Source: an uncultured SAR86 cluster bacterium (GTDB lineage: Bacteria; Pseudomonadota; Gammaproteobacteria; Magnimaribacterales; D2472). Taken from it: DNA of 19,144 bases. Shown here piece after piece: positions 14,223 through 19,144 of the stretch. The notes under the pieces were generated by a model. The model did no database searches. It was not told the DNA's origin and worked only from the letters and a program-made list of their open reading frames with translations. The stretch lies in NCBI GenBank assembly GCA_938075575.1, contig CALJHI010000088.1:1-19144 (forward strand). Reading direction: 5' to 3'. The position numbers and the translations under genes are program-made. Position 1 is the first letter of the stretch; each line of letters opens with the position of its first letter.

Positions 14223-16115
14223 TTGGCTAATTCATACGACTCTAAAGCAATCGAAGTCCTGTCTGGTTTAGACCCCGTCAAAAAAAGACCGGGAATGTAT
14301 ACAGACACAAACAACCCTAATCATTTGATACAAGAAGTGTTAGATAATTCAGTTGATGAAGCCCTTTCTGGTTACTGTTCTTCAATAAAAGTCAGTATTA
14401 TGAAAGATGGATTTATTCAGGTTGTTGATGATGGCAGAGGCATGCCAGTCGACATCCATCCAGATCATAAAGTATCTGGCGTTGAGCTAATAATGTGCAA
14501 GCTTCATGCAGGAGCAAAATTTTCAGGAGATGAATATAATTTCTCTGGAGGGCTTCACGGTGTTGGAGTTTCTGTAGTAAATGCTCTGTCTGATGAATTA
14601 GAAGTTCATATCAGAAGAGACTCTAAAGAACATAGCATTACTTTCAATAATGGCGATAAAAAGAAAGAGCTTCACCAAATAGGAGAAGTAGGAGCTAGGA
14701 ACTCGGGAACAACAATTAAGTTTAAACCTAATCCTAAATATTTTGAGACAACTGAAGTTCAGATAAATCATCTTAAGCATTTACTTAAAGCAAAAGCAGT
14801 TCTTTGCCCAGGGCTGACAATAGACTTTTTTTACGAAAAAAAATCTGAGCGTTTGAGATGGTTTTATGAAGATGGACTTAAAGGATATCTATCAGAATCT
14901 TCAGATGGAGTAGAGCTAATCCTTCAGGATTCAATTCTTTGCTCCAAGTCAAGCGAGGCGCAAGAAGTAGAATTCGTTTTGAACTGGGCTTCTAGGCCAC
15001 TAAAAGATAGGCTAAATGAAACCTATGTAAATCTTATTCCAACTGCTCAAGGCGGCTCTCATTTAAATGGTTTTAAATCAGGTTTATTAGAAGCTGTTAA
15101 AGAGTTTTGTGATTATAGGAATCTTTTACCAAAAGGATTAAAAATAAATGCAGAAGATGTAATTTCAAATGCATATTTTGTAGTCTCATCTAAGCTACAA
15201 AATCCACAATTTGCAGGGCAAATAAAAGAAAGGCTAGACTCTAAAGATCATGCTTCATTTGTTTCGACTATAACCAAAGATGCTTTAAGTATTTGGTTTA
15301 ATACCAATACAGGTGAGGGAGAAAAAATAGCTGAACTGGCAATTTCATCAGCCCAAATTAGAGCAAAGGCATCTAGGGTGGTCGAAAGAAAGAAGACTTT
15401 CAAAGGCCCAGCTTTGCCAGGAAAACTATCTGATTGCAATAGTGAAGATCTTAATGAAACAGAGCTTTTTCTAGTTGAAGGGGATTCTGCAGGAGGCTCA
15501 GCTAAGCAGGCTAGAGAGAGGTCATTTCAAGCCATCATGCCCCTTAGAGGAAAGATATTAAATACTTGGGATCTTGAAAGTGCAGAGATAATAAAGTCTC
15601 AAGAAATTAAGAATTTATCAACAGCTATTGGGGTGATGCCTGGTAACGATGATATTTCTTCACTGAGGTATGGGAAGATATGCATACTAGCAGATGCAGA
15701 CTCAGATGGGCTCCATATTGCAACTCTTTTGTGCGCTTTATTTTTAAGACATTATAGGCCACTAGTTCAGCAAGGAAGGATATATGTCTCAATGCCTCCA
15801 CTTTATAGAATTGATTGTGGAAAAGATGTTGCATATGCTCTTGATGATGAGCAAAGAGAAGTAATTGTAAGCAATTTAAAGTCTAAGAAGGGGAAGCCAA
15901 AAATTAATATTCAAAGATTTAAAGGGCTTGGAGAAATGAATCCTTCTCAATTAAGAGAGACCGTCATGGATCCTCAATCTAGACAATTAGTATGTTTATC
16001 AATTAGCTCTAGTGACAATGCTAACTCTTTAATGGATTTATTGCTTAGTAAAAAACGAGCTCCTGATAGAAAAGAATGGCTTGAAAAAAAAGGTGCCCTA
16101 GCAGAAATAAAATAA
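14223..16115 (+). CDS. parE: DNA topoisomerase IV subunit B
   Basis: At 630 residues this equals E. coli ParE. The GHKL ATPase domain shows EVLDNSVDEAL with E38 (base) and N42 (magnesium), D69 in VVDDGRGMP, the GGLHGVG lid (109-115), and transducer lysine K324 in SSKLQNP. The TOPRIM domain shows EGDSAGG (419-425) with E419, PLRGKILN and DADSDG (491-496), followed by QRFKGLGEMNP. ParE with ParC decatenates chromosomes. The YGKICILADADSDGLHIA block is ParE-like rather than GyrB-like, and the short length excludes the gamma-proteobacterial GyrB insert. The start is TTG: alignment with E. coli begins there and the next methionine (M25) is inside the ATPase fold. A weak TAAGG lies 10 bases upstream. 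parC follows after one base. Confidence 0.97.
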   Translation: MANSYDSKAIEVLSGLDPVKKRPGMYTDTNNPNHLIQEVLDNSVDEALSGYCSSIKVSIMKDGFIQVVDDGRGMPVDIHPDHKVSGVELIMCKLHAGAKFSGDEYNFSGGLHGVGVSVVNALSDELEVHIRRDSKEHSITFNNGDKKKELHQIGEVGARNSGTTIKFKPNPKYFETTEVQINHLKHLLKAKAVLCPGLTIDFFYEKKSERLRWFYEDGLKGYLSESSDGVELILQDSILCSKSSEAQEVEFVLNWASRPLKDRLNETYVNLIPTAQGGSHLNGFKSGLLEAVKEFCDYRNLLPKGLKINAEDVISNAYFVVSSKLQNPQFAGQIKERLDSKDHASFVSTITKDALSIWFNTNTGEGEKIAELAISSAQIRAKASRVVERKKTFKGPALPGKLSDCNSEDLNETELFLVEGDSAGGSAKQARERSFQAIMPLRGKILNTWDLESAEIIKSQEIKNLSTAIGVMPGNDDISSLRYGKICILADADSDGLHIATLLCALFLRHYRPLVQQGRIYVSMPPLYRIDCGKDVAYALDDEQREVIVSNLKSKKGKPKINIQRFKGLGEMNPSQLRETVMDPQSRQLVCLSISSSDNANSLMDLLLSKKRAPDRKEWLEKKGALAEIK

Positions 16116-16116
16116 T

Positions 16117-18363
16117 ATGAAGAAAATTGAATCAATAAGTTTAAAAAAATACGCTGAAGAGTCTTACTTGAATTATGCGATGTATGTCATTCTTGATAGA
16201 GCTCTCCCGAATATTGGAGATGGATTAAAGCCTGTTCAAAGAAGGATTTTATATGCCATGTCTGAGCTAGGTCTTGATGCAGGATCAAAGTATAAAAAGT
16301 CTGCAAGAACTGTTGGAGATGTTATCGGTAAATTTCATCCTCACGGTGATGGTGCAGCATACGAAGCAATGGTTCTTATGGCGCAAAATTTTTCTTTTAA
16401 ATATCCTTTTGTTGATGGACAAGGGAATTGGGGATCGCAGGATGATCCTAAATCTTTTGCTGCAATGAGGTATACAGAATCAAAGCTCACAAGTTTTGCT
16501 AATTTATTGATACAAGAACTCAAGTCAGGGACAGTCGACTGGCAGCCAAATTTTGATGGTTCTTTATTGGAGCCGGTAATATTTCCAGCAAAGCTTCCAT
16601 CAATACTTCTTAATGGAACTTCAGGAATTGCTGTAGGAATGGCTACAGATATTCCATCTCACAATATAAATGAAGTAATTGACTCCACTATTTACCTTCT
16701 CGAAAACCCAAAAGCAGATCTTAAAGATTTATTGCAAATAATTAATGGACCAGACTTCTCAAACAATTCTCCCATAATAGCCAGTGAAGATGAGCTGTAT
16801 GAAATATATTCGACTGGAAGAGGCGGTTTTAAAATCCAAGCTCAATGGGCACAAGAAAAAAATAGGATTATTATTAACGCACTCCCGTATCAAGCATCAG
16901 GCTCAAAAATTCTAGAGCAAATCGCAGATCAAATGCTTAAAAAGAAAATACCTATGGTTATTGATCTTGCTGATGAGGGCGATCATGAGGAGCCTGTAAG
17001 ACTCGTTGTTACTTTGAAATCAAACAGGGTAAATGCCGAAGATGTTATGAATCACCTTTTTGCATCCACAGATCTTCAAAAAAATTATAGGGTAAACATG
17101 AACTTAATAGGTCTTAATGGCGGACCAAAAGTTTTTGATTTAGTTGGTCTTTTAAAAGAATGGATTACATTTAGGAAAGAGACTGTAATAAGGAGGCTTG
17201 AGCATAGGTTAGATCAAGTAAATGATAGGCTTCATATCCTTGAAGGACTTCTGGCTGTTTATCTTAATATTGATGAGGTAATCAAAATAATAAGAGAGTC
17301 TGATGAGCCAAAAAAAGAAATTATAAAGAATTTTAAACTTACCGATATTCAAGCAAATGCGATTTTAGAAATTAAGCTAAGACAGTTAGCTAAACTTGAA
17401 CAAATCAAGTTAGAAGATGAAAGAAATAAGTTATCTAAAGAGCAGGAAGGAATTGAAACAATTCTTTCATCTAAATCAAGGTTGAAAACGCTTATAAAAA
17501 AAGAGCTAACAGAAATAAGAGAGGATTTTGGCGAACCGAGAATTTCTCCAATTAAGAATACCTCAGGCGCAAAGGTATTTTCTGAGGAAGAAACTCTAGT
17601 TACCGAACCCATAACAGTTGTTCTTTCAAAGGCTGGCTGGATAAGAAGTGCAAAAGGCCACGAAATTGATCCATCTTCATTAAGCTATAGAGGAGAGGAT
17701 GCTTTGCAGGATTTTGCGAGAGGAAAGAGCAATCAGTCTAGTGTTTTTATTGATTCAAGTGGGAAAGTTTTTTCTATTCCTAGTCACTCACTGCCTTCAG
17801 CAAGAGGAATGGGCGAACCTATATCAGGAAGAGTTAATGCTGAATCTGGAGTTAGCTTTATATCTACTTTAATTGGAGATCCCGAAGATAAATTTATTTT
17901 TACAAACTCTGCTGGATATGGGTATATATCAGAATTCTTAAATACAGTATCAAATAAAAAAACTGGAAAAGCTTTCATGAAGATGCCTGAAGGAGCTCAG
18001 TTGCTCAAAACTCAGAAGCTGAGATCTGACCATCAATATATTGCAGCAGTTTCAAATATTGGAAAACTTTTAATTTTTAAAATAGACGAACTTCCTATTT
18101 TACCCAAAGGAAAGGGGAATAAGATCATCAATATACCAACTGCTAAATTCAAGTCTAAAGAGGAATGGGTTATTGATATCCAGCTTTTAGCTGGGGACAG
18201 TAATTTAATTGTTCACTACGGAAGCAAATCACGATCTCTTCCATTCAAAGATTGGCAGCACTACATTTCAACAAGAGCTAAAAGAGGAAACCTTCTTGCA
18301 GGACATCTAAAAAGAGTTGAAAGCATCTCTGAGGAAACTAAGCAGAAGCCTGAGCCTGAGTAA
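16117..18363 (+). CDS. parC: DNA topoisomerase IV subunit A
   Basis: This 748-residue protein is close to E. coli ParC (752). The breakage-reunion domain has the winged helix with ARTVGDVIGKFHPHGD, catalytic Y119 in AAMRYTE with R118, and VDGQGNWGSQDDP. The tower and coiled coil (about 335-480) lead to a C-terminal beta-pinwheel (from about 495) with repeated blades such as KAGWIRSAKGHE and SAGYGYISEF. No GyrA box is seen, supporting ParC over GyrA. The quinolone-region serine (S80 in E. coli) is glycine, G79, while the acidic partner E83 is kept. The ATG is one base past parE with no clear ribosome site, so translation is coupled. Its 3' end overlaps the convergent aminotransferase by 26 bp. 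Confidence 0.97.
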   Translation: MKKIESISLKKYAEESYLNYAMYVILDRALPNIGDGLKPVQRRILYAMSELGLDAGSKYKKSARTVGDVIGKFHPHGDGAAYEAMVLMAQNFSFKYPFVDGQGNWGSQDDPKSFAAMRYTESKLTSFANLLIQELKSGTVDWQPNFDGSLLEPVIFPAKLPSILLNGTSGIAVGMATDIPSHNINEVIDSTIYLLENPKADLKDLLQIINGPDFSNNSPIIASEDELYEIYSTGRGGFKIQAQWAQEKNRIIINALPYQASGSKILEQIADQMLKKKIPMVIDLADEGDHEEPVRLVVTLKSNRVNAEDVMNHLFASTDLQKNYRVNMNLIGLNGGPKVFDLVGLLKEWITFRKETVIRRLEHRLDQVNDRLHILEGLLAVYLNIDEVIKIIRESDEPKKEIIKNFKLTDIQANAILEIKLRQLAKLEQIKLEDERNKLSKEQEGIETILSSKSRLKTLIKKELTEIREDFGEPRISPIKNTSGAKVFSEEETLVTEPITVVLSKAGWIRSAKGHEIDPSSLSYRGEDALQDFARGKSNQSSVFIDSSGKVFSIPSHSLPSARGMGEPISGRVNAESGVSFISTLIGDPEDKFIFTNSAGYGYISEFLNTVSNKKTGKAFMKMPEGAQLLKTQKLRSDHQYIAAVSNIGKLLIFKIDELPILPKGKGNKIINIPTAKFKSKEEWVIDIQLLAGDSNLIVHYGSKSRSLPFKDWQHYISTRAKRGNLLAGHLKRVESISEETKQKPEPE

Positions 18364-19144
18364 GAGTCTTCTCAAAAATTTTCATCGATTCATTTATTAA
18401 ATTATTTTCAATGATTAAGCTTGGTGAGAATCTTACAGTATTGATATTAGCCTTTAAGATCATTAGCCCATTTTCATGACATGCAGCAATCAAAGTATCT
18501 ATATTTATTATTGTTTCCTTTTTAAAGCTGACACTAATCCATAAACCCATGGATTTAATTTCAGCAAACATAGTTAACTTTTTGTCCATCTTTCGCAACG
18601 CTTTTATAAAAAGTTTTTCCTTATTAATAATAGATCTTAAGATTGATTTCCTCGAGATTATGTCTATAACTTTATCTCCAACAGCACATGCTATTGGATT
18701 ACCTCCAAAAGTGCTTCCATGATATCCAGGGTTCATTAAGTTTGATATCTTATCGGTAGTTATTATTCCGCCCAAAGGCAAACCATTTGCAATACCTTTT
18801 GCAAAACATAATATATCTGGATTGATATTAAATTGCTGATATGCAAAAAGGCTTCCAGTTCTTCCAACTCCGGATTGAACTTCATCAATAATAATTAAAG
18901 CCTTATTTTTCTTGGCCAGCCTAACTATCTCTTTAACAAAATTCTTTTCGGCACTTGTAATTCCTGATTGCCATTGAACTAATTCAAGAATAACAGCAGA
19001 GGTATTTTCACTAAAAATTTTATCTAACCCTTCAACTTTGTTATATGTATGGTTCTTGATACCTTTAGGCAAAGGTCCAAATCCATCATTGAGTGCTTTT
19101 GAGTTTGCTAGAGTAATTCCCATTAAAGTTCTTCCATGAAAGGA
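18338..19144 (-). CDS. argD: Class III aminotransferase, acetylornithine aminotransferase-like (partial, runs off right edge)
   Basis: The visible 268 C-terminal residues continue in frame to the window edge, beginning SFHGRTLMGIT, so the methionine at 19123 is internal. The fold-type I PLP signature is complete: IIIDEVQSGVGRTG with the ring-binding aspartate, FAKGIANGLPLGG with the Schiff-base lysine, HGSTFGGNPIAC binding phosphate, and VRFSPSL with the substrate arginine. The pattern is closest to ArgD, which makes N-acetylornithine in arginine synthesis and often serves in lysine synthesis. The usual EPxQGExG stretch reads ELVQWQSG, so glycine and a specificity-loop glutamate are replaced. 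An ornithine- or other omega-aminotransferase is possible. The tail overlaps parC by 26 bp on the other strand. Confidence 0.72.
   Translation of the reverse strand, partial: SFHGRTLMGITLANSKALNDGFGPLPKGIKNHTYNKVEGLDKIFSENTSAVILELVQWQSGITSAEKNFVKEIVRLAKKNKALIIIDEVQSGVGRTGSLFAYQQFNINPDILCFAKGIANGLPLGGIITTDKISNLMNPGYHGSTFGGNPIACAVGDKVIDIISRKSILRSIINKEKLFIKALRKMDKKLTMFAEIKSMGLWISVSFKKETIINIDTLIAACHENGLMILKANINTVRFSPSLIIENNLINESMKIFEKTLTQAQASA

Noticed and set aside
18338..19123. Complete short aminotransferase starting at the methionine at 19123
   Set aside because: The frame stays open to the edge and the residues before it (SFHGRTL) are the conserved aminotransferase motif, so the gene is simply cut by the window.

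Overview
The window is AT-rich, densely packed DNA from an aerobic marine gammaproteobacterium. It most resembles the SAR86 group: a proteorhodopsin close to the original SAR86 protein sits beside haloalkane dehalogenase, glutathione transferase, sulfatase and acyl-CoA dehydrogenase genes, with very short intergenic gaps. The clade assignment is inference; no rRNA is present. I found no insertion sequence, integrase, CRISPR array or tRNA, and no gap over about 170 bp.

Bases 1-6150 (minus strand) hold a seven-gene run that is almost certainly one operon. Read 5' to 3' it encodes an ACAD10/11-type acyl-CoA dehydrogenase, a membrane-anchored sulfatase, a DsbA/HCCA-isomerase-like thiol protein, a haloalkane dehalogenase, a YfcG-like glutathione transferase, a second glutathione transferase, and a DUF1330 protein cut by the window edge. 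Gaps run from a 4-base overlap to 18 bases. The set looks catabolic or detoxifying, but the substrate cannot be read from sequence. An SDR oxidoreductase gene runs divergently at 6297.

Bases 7026-7904 (minus) hold a green-tuned proteorhodopsin with its own promoter, leader and intrinsic terminator. Upstream of it on the same strand, 7923-10323 encodes a peroxide-defence cluster: rubrerythrin without a rubredoxin domain, a two-cluster Fe-S/CCG oxidoreductase and DUF3501. Divergent to it is oxyR with both redox cysteines. The 149-bp oxyR-rubrerythrin gap carries a well-matched OxyR operator abutting the rubrerythrin -35 and a Fur-box-like palindrome just before oxyR. This regulator-plus-operon unit is the most interesting system in the window.

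Bases 11413-19144 are mostly housekeeping. coaD converges on mutM, which follows tolC. parE and parC form an operon divergent from tolC. A partial argD-like aminotransferase converges on parC with overlapping ends. Several genes here (SDR, coaD, possibly tolC) lack a Shine-Dalgarno and have a -10 hexamer 6-7 bases before the start codon, suggesting leaderless transcripts.
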